Below the pieces are notes generated by a model. That model searched no databases. It was not told the DNA's origin and saw only the letters and a list, made by a program, of their open reading frames with translations. A DNA stretch of 64,000 nucleotides. Source: Schistocerca nitens (lineage: Eukaryota; Arthropoda; Insecta; Orthoptera; Acrididae). Positions 1-9,218 of the stretch are shown here, one piece after another (within the stretch, counting starts at the first letter, position 1; every line of letters starts with the position of its first letter). The position numbers and the translations under genes were made by a program. The stretch is from positions 495,334,109 to 495,398,108 of the forward strand of contig NC_064614.1 in the NCBI RefSeq assembly GCF_023898315.1, read 5' to 3'.

Positions 1-594
1 GTTCACTGATTTTACTGTGTTTCTACAAAATTTGGGTAACAAGCAGAGCAGACAGATGCCAAGATCGCATATCGGCGTGTGACTGTTGTTCACGAACCAA
101 CAATGCGTAGTCCACAAGCAGTTCTTTGCAACAAATTATCGAAACTGACTGACAGATAGCAAACCCGCCACCACACCAGGCACAGGATTCTTTCAGATAG
201 ACAGATGCCGATCACAAGTAAAACCTAATTGTCACGTCGGAACAAGTCGGAATATTCACTGTCCAATCAGCAAAAACTGGCAGTTCAGGGCAGCACAGAC
301 TACCATTTTGGATGCAGCTGCTGCCCAGGCGTGTCGCCGGCCACGGAGCCGCTGCCGTTCTTCGCAGCTCAGTGCCTGCCCGGAACTGACTGAGAGCGCT
401 GCACACAGCGGCCACGCTTAAATCGCCAGTCACGAGACCGCACGTTGCACAGCCACGATCGGCATGCTGGCAGTGTGCGTTTAGGAAAAGGGTACCCCGC
501 ACGACTCGATCAGGATCTCCGACCCAGTATTGCAGCCAGCAATCTCTCCCGCGTGGAGCAATCCGTGACGTCATTGGCTTTTGCTGAGATGTGA
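1..594. other. No gene recognised; GC-rich start of an LTR-like repeat
   Basis: No supported coding sequence. The stretch from about 280 to 560 is GC-rich compared with the rest of the window and holds only short chance open frames. It runs directly into the repeat at 640-870, so it may be the upstream part of the same long terminal repeat, but no repeat end can be defined. Confidence 0.3.
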
Positions 595-639
595 CCCCTA
601 CACCGGGGACACCTGTGACCTTTGGTATTTGAAGTCGTT

Positions 640-870
640 GTGTTCGTGTTATTAACTTTTCAGTCCGAAGTGAATCAAAAAATTAGCACTGATATTTCTT
701 CGGACCGTCAGACCGACAAACATTGTGTCATTCAAGCGCAGCTCTGACTTAACCATCTACAGACAACATAAAAAGTTACTCCATGAGGAGATTTGAGTTT
801 GTTTAATTTGTCTGTGGCGTTGTTGGATCTCAAGTAGCGCGGTACATATCAATTGCCGACAAGGTGTATT
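640..870. repeat. LTR-like dispersed repeat, copy 1
   Basis: This stretch has a diverged second copy at about 16128-16330. Both carry a block reading GTGTTATTAACTTTTC, then AGTGAAT and AAATTAGC, followed about 65 bases on by a block CTCTGACTTAACCA and a purine-rich AGGAG(G)A stretch. The order and spacing of shared blocks are kept across about 200 bases. A retrotransposon LTR or leader is the simplest reading, but no LTR ends or primer-binding site could be identified. Confidence 0.45.
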
Positions 871-1223
871 TTTGTTGAACTTTGTCTTCACGCGTGTGCT
901 ACGTCGCAAATAGAAGGTGTTTTCTTTCGTGTAACTTTCCAGTTTCGAGTGAACTGTCATTTACTTTCGATTCCAGCATGTCCGATCCAACAGACGTTAC
1001 CACCCAAAAGTTACTTCTTCTCCGGAATATATGACAAATTGTAAGTTTTCCTACCCTTGTTACGTACCCTCAGCTCACAAAAATTTATTATAATTCAAAT
1101 GCTCGGGATTATTAGGGTACTGAGGTTTTTCAGGCTCAGTTCATTACAGATCCCACACCTGCATTGCCAGAATTAGCATAAGATCAAAATACAAAAAAGA
1201 AAAAAACAAACGAACACGAAATA

Positions 1224-2633
1224 CACTACTGGCCATTAAAATTGCTACACCACGAAGATGACGTGCTACAGACACTAAATTTAACCGACAGGAAGACGAT
1301 GCTGTGATATGCAAATGATTAGCTTTTCAGAGCATTCACACAAGGTTGGAGCAGGTGGCGACACCTACAACGTGCTGACATGAGCAAAGTTTCCAACCGA
1401 TTTCTCATACATAAACAGCAGTTGACCAGCGTTGCTTGGTGAAACATTGTTGTGATGCCTCGTGTAAGGAGGAGAAATGCGTACCATCACGTTTCCGACT
1501 TTGATAAAGGTCGGATTGTAGCCTATCGCGATTGCGGTTTACCGTATCGTGACATTGCTGCTCACGTTGGTTGAGATCCAATGACTGTTACCAGAATATG
1601 GAATTGGTGGGTTCAGGAGGGTAATACGGAATGCCGTGCTGGATCCCAACGGCCTCGTATCATTAGGAGTCGAGATGACAGACATCTTATCCGCATGGCT
1701 GTAATGGATCGTGCAGCCACGTCTCTATCCCTGAGTCAACAGATGGGGACGTATGCAAGACAACAACCATCTGCACGAACAGTTCGACGACGTTTGCAGC
1801 AGCATGATGGACTATCAGCTCCGATACCGTGGCTCCGGTTACCCTTGGCGCTGCATCACAGACAGGAGCGCCTGCGATGGTGTACTCAACGACGAACCTG
1901 GGTGTTCGAATGGAGATACGTCATTTTTTCGGATGAATCCAGGTTCTGTTTACAGAATCATGATGCTCGCATTCGTGTTTGCCGACATCGCGGTGAACGC
2001 ACATTGGAAGCGTGTATTCGTCATCGCCATACTGGCGTATCACCCGGCGTGATGGTATGGGGTGCCATTGGTTACACGTCTCGGTCACCTCTTGTTCACA
2101 TTGACGGCACTTTGAACAGTGGACGTTACATTTCTGATGTGTTACGACCCGTGGCTCTACCCTTCATTCGATCTATGTGAAACCCTACATTTCAGCAGGA
2201 TAATGCACGACCGCATGTTGCAGGTTCTGTACGGCCCTTTTTGGATACAGAAAATGTTCGACTGCTGCCCTGGTCAGCACATTCTCCAGAGCTCTCAGCA
2301 ATTGAAAACGTCTCGTCAAAGGTGGCCGAGTAACTGGCTCGTCACAATACGCCAGTCACTACTCTTGATGAACTGTGGTATCGTGCTGATGCTGCATGGG
2401 CAGCTGTACCTGTACACGCCATCCAATCTCTGTTTGACTCAATGCCCAGGCGTATCAAGGCCGTTATTACGGCCAGAGGTGGTTGTTCTGGGTACTGATT
2501 TCTCAGGATCTATGCGCCCAGATTGCGTGAAAATGTAATCACATGTCAGTTCTGGTATAATATATCTGTCCAATGAATACCCGTTTATAATCTGCATTTC
2601 TTCTTGGTGTAGCAATTTTTATGGCCAGTAGTG
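1224..2633 (+). mobile_element. Tc1-family DNA transposon, copy A (dead)
   Basis: A 1410-bp element with terminal inverted repeats. The left end reads CACTACTGGCCATTAAAAT and continues to TTGCTACACCA; the right end is its near-exact reverse complement. A TA dinucleotide flanks each end (1222-1223, 2634-2635), the expected target-site duplication. The same subfamily recurs at 30580-31963 and 49896-51289. The encoded transposase is broken, so the copy cannot move itself, though the termini remain intact. Confidence 0.93.
1455..2498 (+). pseudogene. Tc1 transposase pseudogene (copy A)
   Basis: Begins MPRVRRRNAYHHVSDFDKGR and ends at the TGA after GGCSGY, as in the sister copies. The N-terminal half is a paired helix-turn-helix DNA-binding region. 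The catalytic core keeps the first aspartate motif (FSDESR) and a GVMVWGAIGYTSRSP block. The reading frame has a TGA near 1572 where sister copies read GRDP. A second stop at about 2178 and frame changes beyond it disrupt the QDNARPH and SPDLSPIEN motifs. Family members cut and paste DNA in the nucleus; this one is inactive. Confidence 0.9.
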
Positions 2634-2639
2634 TAACAC

Positions 2640-4096
2640 ACACGGTGACAGATGATTTCGATAGCTGGCAATGTTATTAAAAGGGAATGGGTCAAGCTAG
2701 AACGATGCCTCCCTTAGAGTAATAGCAACAACGCTTTCTGGTTGTATGTGAGGTGCTGTCCGACATTGTGAACCGCTAGCTGAAAGTCAATGTGACATAG
2801 GTTGGTTAAAATACAGGAATGAATGTCAGATGGACTCGCTGCAATGAAAACTACGTCCTCAGAGAAGACTGCAAATAGGTCCGGGCTGCCGATATGCTCA
2901 CCACTGAACTCCCCAACGGGTGATGTGGAGATAGGCCGTAGGTGCGCAACTGCAAAGGCCGCAGCCGGCGTACCCTCACGCCGAGATGTACCGAAAATCA
3001 TGGCTGGCGCGTCGAAAGAATCAAGACTGTCCTCTATGGTGGGTCTCTGCTAGTTTGCCGAACATCCAACGTACCTTGGCCAAATAGACGGGCATCCTCT
3101 GAATACTTCGAAAATCTGCCCTCTCCTCCTTCTTCGGCACCAAATCCTCGTGAAATTGTCAAAATCTGTCTGAGTCGTGCTGCGGCTCGCGTTGGTGCTG
3201 TTTATAGGTTTCCGCCCTCTGTTGAAAGCCAGACGGTATCGTTTAGTTGGCATGGTTGTGGTTGTTTGTCTTCTTCTCGTGTTGACTGGCGTCACTCGGT
3301 TTCGCAAGCGTTCGCTGTCCGCTAGTGGCAGCAGCGGCGGTTATCGATATGTAGTAACTGTTACCCTATCTTTGGGGCGACGTCGTTGTTTTTCTGGGTC
3401 GTGTGGGTGTGCTAGTTCGGATGGGGGCTCAGGGGAACCAGGTCCGCGCAGTGACAGAACAAGCTGGGACCGCTGGCGGCACGCGTGGACTGCCAGATGG
3501 AAGGGCTGTGGTCACGAGGGTGTACGACCTCGTCGTAAACCGGATCCAGTAAGCTTTAAGATGAGTGTATTTCAATCCAAGTAGAGAAACCACCACCACT
3601 GTGATATGTCGCGATTCTCCAGTGACTTGGGTTCGTGTTGATGCTCGTAGTGTCGCCGAGGCGAATAGCTGCGAGTGGAGCGCTTTCTAGTCTGGCGGTA
3701 GTGGTTCCTTTCTTGTTCCGGGCGCTCTAAACACAGTATTCTGGGGATGTAGTGCAGACCGCCGGTTCCGACTTCGGCATATTGTTCCACGTTGCATTTG
3801 GTTTATCGGGTGTCAGGTAGCTTCAGCAAGATTATCATTAGTCATGTGGTAGACTGCCACTAGTCTGATTTGCTATCTTGTAAAGTGAATGCAACTCTTG
3901 GCTGCCTATCTCATCACTCGAAAAAGTGTTTGTTGACCTTCTCAGAGGTCGATTCCTGTAGCACCGTTTGTCGCCCCCTGTGTTACAAAATTTACCATCA
4001 TCTTATTTCACCCGTTTGGTGATCAGTTGCTTATTTTTTTAATTAAACTTTGCTATTATATTTGCTGTTTTACAGCAGGTTTCTAAATTTTTTATA
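2640..4096. other. No gene recognised; probable old LTR-retroelement sequence
   Basis: Several short open frames overlap on both strands (for example around 2823-3325 and 3177-3584), but none has a recognisable domain and they contradict each other in frame. The 3300-3560 part is GC-rich. Its position before the triple repeat at 4097-4360 suggests untranslated retroelement sequence. This is inference only. Confidence 0.25.
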
Positions 4097-4360
4097 TTAT
4101 TGCCATTCCTGGCGTGTAAGGCCTTCAGCCGTGATTGTGGTCGCTTGCCTTAAAATTCTAATTTGGTATTTTTATTTACGCAGTAAGCCTTTAAAATCTT
4201 ATTTACTACCGTTCCTGGCGTCTGATGCCTTCTGCTGTGTTTGTGGCGACTTACCTTTAATATTTCAATACCTGTAATTTGTAAGTTGCAGCGAGTTTTA
4301 AACAATTCTTAATTTATTGCCATTCCTAGTGCGTAAGGCCTTCTGCCTAGATCACAGTGG
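4097..4360. repeat. Three imperfect tandem repeats, period about 105-112 bp
   Basis: A roughly 43-base core occurs three times, at about 4097-4140, 4204-4246 and 4313-4360. Each has the order TTCCTGGCG (or TTCCTAGTG), then a block ending GCCTTC(A/T)GC, then a GTGG block. The spacers are AT-rich and diverged. The copies differ by many substitutions, so the array is old. No function can be assigned. Confidence 0.6.
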
Positions 4361-4759
4361 CATGTTTTTAAAACATTATTTGTTGTATTTGAATTTAATG
4401 ATGATTTACTAAATTGTAGCTCACTGAAAACACTATTATTTACACAGTTGCTTATTCCTTCATTAATAACGTGTGGTATTTTATTTATTGTCTGGAATTA
4501 CTAGTTTAAAATAAATTCTGTGTAACTGTAAAAGGCAACCAATAGTAACCTATTACGGCCCCGTCCACAATCGTAACCGAATCCTGCCTTCCTTTGACTT
4601 TCAAGTCTCATTGTCTCTTCCAACGGCGAAGCTGCCCGTGCAAATTGCACCAATGGCCTACTTATGACACCGCCCCAGAGCTCGCACCTACCGACATCCA
4701 TCCAATGAGAAAGTTTGCTACCAAAATATATGCACTCCCCCACTAAACTTGGAGCCATA
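4361..4759. other. No gene recognised
   Basis: AT-rich to about 4540, then mixed sequence. Only short non-conserved frames are present. Confidence 0.3.
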
Positions 4760-5225
4760 GGAACGCGCGAGCATTCCACACCTGCGGCGGACAATGCCAT
4801 CCTTCCCAGAGAAAATCGTGAAACTCTGTCCGTTCCATACCCGAGATCGACAATACGCCTCCAGAATGCAGGCCACCGGCCATTGTCCTGCTGAAGAGCA
4901 GGCCGCCCTCGTAGGCCGACTTAAGCGAAATGCCCCCTCCTGCGCTCACAAATAAAGCAGTCACAGTTTTGTGGAAACCAGGATGATTTCCCGGAAGAGC
5001 CTACGGCTGTTTATTTCCCTTCTGCCACCCTGGCCACGTCTCGCTGCCGTCCTTACTGACACAGAAAAAAAAATCTAGTACCACACCTATTACTGATAGC
5101 TGCAAACAAACTCTGCCAGACTCTGTAATACCTATAATTAATCGTCCTGATGGATCGCGCTACATTGCTGAGATGGCTGCGATTCGTCTGCAGGGACTTC
5201 GTAATTAACAAAGAGTGAAAAATGG
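4760..5225. repeat. Long diverged direct repeat, copy 1
   Basis: Matches about 7258-7672 in the same orientation with indels. Shared blocks in order include GCATTCCACAC, CTTCCCAGAG, GAAACTCTGTC, GAGCCTACGGCT, CTGACACAGAA, GCAAACAAACTCTGCCA, CTGCAGGGACT and GTAATTAACAAAGAGTGAAA. The second copy lies immediately before the gag relic of a gypsy element, so this is most likely an LTR plus leader of the same family. Here no gag follows. Confidence 0.6.
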
Positions 5226-5870
5226 ACAGTCTAAAGGATCGCCATCTTTCACTACCTCAACCCTGGTAGAATTTTTTTTCGTTTAGGAAGTCTCACACTT
5301 AGATTACAGTAGTGTGGGATGGAAAATGCAAAAAATTAAATCTCATGAAACCGTTCTTGTTCATTTCCACTAAAGAGAAGAAATTTTGGGGAATGCTTAT
5401 CTCATTCTACTAATACCTAAATATCATCCAACACGGATATATACGCAAGGAGATTAGTCCACCCATCACTTTCACGCATATTCTCTGAACACGTGGGTTG
5501 GAGGGTATGTAGAAATCTGCAATGAATTGATTCATGGACCTTCTGGTCACAGTAATTATTTCTACCACACATGGCCGTCGCCCTCCTGGAGCGTCGTTTG
5601 TTGCAGAGGCCTCTGCATATCGCAGCACCCGAGCCCTGTGGCAGGCCTGTCTCACTCCCCTTTCCAGGAAACCGGTCGCGTGTTGAATTCTCTTGTCGCC
5701 AGTCTTCTGGGAGCCGCCTGGACAAATCTTTTGTAAGCCCCATAAGCGATTGGTCTCCTGCAATTCATATACATAACACAGCCGATTTCATTTCGAATAC
5801 TGACAAATGTATTCCTTAAGGGAGAATCAAGTACATACTCCCATGACTCCATTTATTCCTAGTTGTACGT
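5226..5870. other. No gene recognised between the repeat and the mariner-like element
   Basis: Overlapping open frames of 66-117 codons around 5410-5850 lie on both strands and share no recognisable motif. They look like chance frames in a moderately GC-rich patch. Confidence 0.3.
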
Positions 5871-5872
5871 TA

Positions 5873-6831
5873 TACAGGGTGATTCAAAAAGAATACCACA
5901 ACTTTAAAAATGTGTATTTAATGAAAGAAACATAATATAACCTTCTGTTATACATCATTACAAAGAGTATTTAAAAAGGTTTTTTTCACTCAAAAACAAG
6001 TTCAGAGATGTTCAATATGGCCCCCTCCAGACACTCGAGCAATATCAACCCGATACTCCAACTCGTTCCACACTCTCTGTAGCATATCAGGCGTAACAGT
6101 TTGGATAGCTGCTGTTATTTCTCGTTTCAAATCATCAATGGTGGCTGGGAGAGGTGGCTGAAACACCATATCCTTAACATACCCCCATAAGAAAAAATCG
6201 CAGGGGGTAAGATCAGGGCTTCTTGGAGGCCAGTGATGAAGTGCTCTGTCACGGGCTGCCTGGCGGCCGATCCATCGCCTCGGGTAGTTGACGTTCAGGT
6301 AGTTACGGACAGATAAGTGCCAATGTGGTGGCGCTCCATCCTGCTGAAATATGAATTGTTGTGCTTCTTGTTCGAGCTGAGGGAACAGCCAATTCTCTAA
6401 CATCTCCAGATACTGTAGTCCAGTTACTGCTTGCTGGATGCGTGCTACATTTTCATCACTCGTTCTCGGCCGTCCAGAACTTTTCCCTTTGCACAAACAC
6501 CCATTCTCTGTAAACTGTTTATACCAACGTTTAATACACCACCTATCAGGAGGTTTAACACCATACTTCGTTCGAAATGCACGCTGAACAACTGTCGTCG
6601 ATTCACTTCTGCCGTACTCAATAACACAAAAAGCTTTCTGTTGAGCGGTCACCATCTTAGCAGCAACTGACGCTGACGCCTAGTCAACAGCGCCTCAAGC
6701 GAACAAATGTACAACTAAATGAAACTTTATAGTTCCCTTAATTCGCCGACAGATAGTGCTTAGCTCTGCCTTTTGTCATTGCAGAGTTTTAAATTCCTAA
6801 AGTTGTGGTATTCTTTTTGAATCACCCTGTA
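5873..6831 (-). mobile_element. Mariner-like element, internally deleted
   Basis: A 959-bp element bounded by inverted repeats starting TACAGGGTGATTCAAAAAGA and running through ATACCACAACTTTA, flanked by TA (5871-5872, 6832-6833). The single coding frame on the minus strand lacks the middle of the transposase, so this is a deletion derivative. The long, nearly perfect ends suggest it could still be moved by a full-length relative elsewhere in the genome. Confidence 0.88.
6002..6655 (-). pseudogene. Internally deleted mariner-like transposase, open frame kept
   Basis: 217 residues from ATG to stop with no interruption. Residues 1 to about 72 form the DNA-binding domain of the DUF4817 type, ending in a GRPRTS hook. 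From about residue 78 it jumps to TGLQYLEMLENWL, then FQQDGAPPHW with the second catalytic Asp and SPDLTPCDFFLWG with the third. The region that should hold the first catalytic Asp is missing. From the usual layout I estimate a loss of 130-150 residues. It may be translated but cannot cut DNA. A DNA-binding repressor role is possible but speculative. Confidence 0.85.
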
Positions 6832-7257
6832 TAATAAACTGGTGCACAAGTGAAAGCTTTTACGCCAAACAACTAATAATACTAAAAATAAAAATGTGAT
6901 GTGCGAGTAACTGTGTATGGTGTCAGAGTTCGATAATCGGTTAGTCCTAACTACGCTATCTACTAGCGCAATATGGGTCAAAATATCCCCAGCCTCACAT
7001 GCCGATACCCTACCCATAACCGTCGAAGCATTAATACCTTCACTATGAATAAAAAAAAGTAGTTCCTCTGGTCACTAAGCATGACAGCTTAGCCTAATAT
7101 GCACAAAATCAACTAAACGTAATACTAGCTAGCATCCCATTTACGCACATTTGCCCCCTGTTCGCCAAATCGTCGTTACGTTCCATGGTAAAACCCAGAT
7201 GATTGTCTTGGTTCCTCTGTGAACAAGATAGGTGCATAGTTACCGACTAAGGTGGAT
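6832..7257. other. No gene recognised; possible 5' LTR of the gypsy relic
   Basis: AT-rich sequence with no coding signal. It lies between the mariner-like element and the leader-like direct repeat at 7258, so it may hold the beginning of a degraded LTR. No paired 3' LTR was found. Confidence 0.25.
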
Positions 7258-7672
7258 GCATCACGTGTGCCATAGAATGATCGTGCATTCCACACATACA
7301 GCGGACAGTGCTCTCCTTCCCAGAGCAAACCATGAAACTCTGTCGGTTCCACAACCGAGTATGCCGACTTTATGGCGAGGTGTCACCGCCTGCCCTCACA
7401 TGCAAAGCGGTCATGTTTTTGAAGAAGCCCGGATAGTTTCCTGGGAGAGCCTACGGCTATTTCACTTCTGCAGCCTTGGCCACGTCTCCCAACCATCATC
7501 ACTGACACAGAAGAAAACCAAGTGCCACAACTATTATTGTTAATGGCAAACAAACTCTGCCATTCCCTGTTACATAACTATAATTACTCGTCCTTATAGC
7601 TCACTGCGTAGCTGAGAAGGCTGCAATGCCTCTGCAGGGACTAAGTAATTAACAAAGAGTGAAAGGTGGCAA
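7258..7672 (+). repeat. Direct repeat copy 2, probable LTR/leader of the gypsy relic
   Basis: Diverged copy of 4760-5225 in the same orientation, sharing GAGCCTACGGCT, CTGACACAGAA, CAAACAAACTCTGCCA and GTAATTAACAAAGAGTGAAA. It abuts the gag-like sequence that starts near 7680, as expected for LTR plus untranslated leader. No intact primer-binding site was recognised. Confidence 0.5.
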
Positions 7673-7679
7673 ACCAAAA

Positions 7680-8060
7680 GGGACACAACTCTTTGAGCTT
7701 CAAGAAATGCTTCTGGAGAAGGTGGCTGCCATCAACGTGACACTGTCAGATATCCCCAACTGCCCACCATGCATCAGTTCCTTGGCGAAAGGATTCCACA
7801 CAGTGATCCCTTAATTCCAGCGCTTTGACAAAAAGTTCTTGCCGTGGGCAAACTATAAGGCTCGGCTTGAACAACGTTTCCTGGCGTATGGTATCACAAG
7901 TGATGTTCAGCAAAGCAAATCCTTTATGGCCCATACAGGCCCCAAGGTGTACCGTTTACTACAGTAGTTCAACCCAATGGTTGAGCCACATGGGTTTCAC
8001 TATGAGTGGTACAAATCGCACGTATCAGAGTGTTTTGATAGCGACTGGTCATCACAAGTT
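7680..8060 (+). pseudogene. gypsy gag-like relic
   Basis: Reading across frames, the segment contains KLFELQEM-like sequence and then WANYKARLEQRFLAYGI followed by a (V/M)...TGPKVYRLLQ block near 7850-7970. This is the capsid-type pattern W..Y..RLEQRF.A.....G.K.Y.LL seen in gypsy elements. The protein would assemble the intracellular particle. Frameshifts and stops make it non-functional. No zinc knuckle was found downstream. Confidence 0.6.
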
Positions 8061-8589
8061 TCGCAGCTGCCATAAGCTCAGTGGACAATCAGAGAGGGAG
8101 AGGATAACAAGGTTACAAGGGTTTGTTGAAAAAAAAATCCGTTTTCTGTATGCAAATACCCAGTGCAAACATTGCTTAGTTTGAGACATGCTCTTAGTCC
8201 ACTCCCCTGGTGAAGGACTCCACAATGATCTTAATTTCGAAGACCCTTCACTCAATACATGTTCTCCCATCCTTAGGGCCACTGAACAATCTATAAGATC
8301 CTCGACAGCGTTGCAGAACTCGTCTCAAGTGTTTGCCGCCTGCATGACTCGCCGAACATAGCTTCAGTTGCTCGCCACAGGCAAAGACACTGCAGGCAGG
8401 AGACATCCACAGCAGCTGCCCTTCTGCAATAATTGTTTCAGGACACACAATCTGGGGCTAGACCTTTTCGACGCCCTGGGTTGGGAGTCCACAATTCTAT
8501 TAACAGTATCCAGCCGTTTGCATTTCATACCTGTGGGATCTGGGCTACAAATATGAATCTGAATTTTCACTTCTCTCTACCAGAGTCAC

Positions 8590-9215
8590 AGGATTTGAGA
8601 CACATGTCGCGCTTTTCCCTTTGAAAAAGCCCAACTTCTTTAAAGCGCGCAGTATTCCTTTGGTGCTCAGGGATAAGTTTCAGAGCGAGATCCAACGCTT
8701 GCAGGATGAAGGAATCTTGATCCCAGACCCCAATAGGGCACTTTCATCATCATCGAAGGGAAACCGAATGATTTGCTAAGGATTTGTGGGTACTTCAAAA
8801 CCACAGTCAATGACAAGTCCAACTACCCTCCACCCAAAGTAAACGGATTGCCAGCGTCAAGACCTTCGCAAAAATTAATTTACGACAATAATCTCTCCAG
8901 CTCTCGCTAGATCAGGCGTTAAAATCATACTTGTCATCAGCACTCCATTTGGACTACAACGCTATTTAGAGCATTTTATGTGAGAGATACTGGGGATGGG
9001 AAACAACGATATTATTGTTACTGGTAAAAATGTTCAAGATTTAACAATCAACTTCGTCGCATATGACATGCTCCAGGGGCCAGTCTCAAGGGTAACAAGA
9101 ACAAAAGGTGTTTTTCCGTACCACAACTGGAATATTTGGGAGATGTGTTTAGTGTATTGAGGATATGGCCACCACTGCATTACATCCAGCCCGTCCAGCA
9201 TTTCCCAGTCCACAA
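8590..9215 (+). pseudogene. gypsy reverse transcriptase relic, 5' part
   Basis: The segment starts with KPNFFKARSIPLVLRDKF and LQDEGILIP, the typical entry to a gypsy reverse transcriptase. A block IIEGKPNDLLRICGYFKTTVN with YPPP follows, matching the canonical K-P/D-G..R.C.DFK..N....YP.P pattern. Close to the Tc1 insertion is a V-P-Q-LEYLGDVFS block, which matches the EYLGH..S segment after the catalytic domain. The YxDD catalytic region is missing or unreadable. Frames shift repeatedly. Confidence 0.7.
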
Positions 9216-9218
9216 CTA

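Noticed and set aside
2119-2538. 139-codon frame, mirrored at 30675-31094
   Set aside because: The same out-of-frame translation appears in two Tc1 copies. It is a conserved shadow of the transposase, not a second gene.
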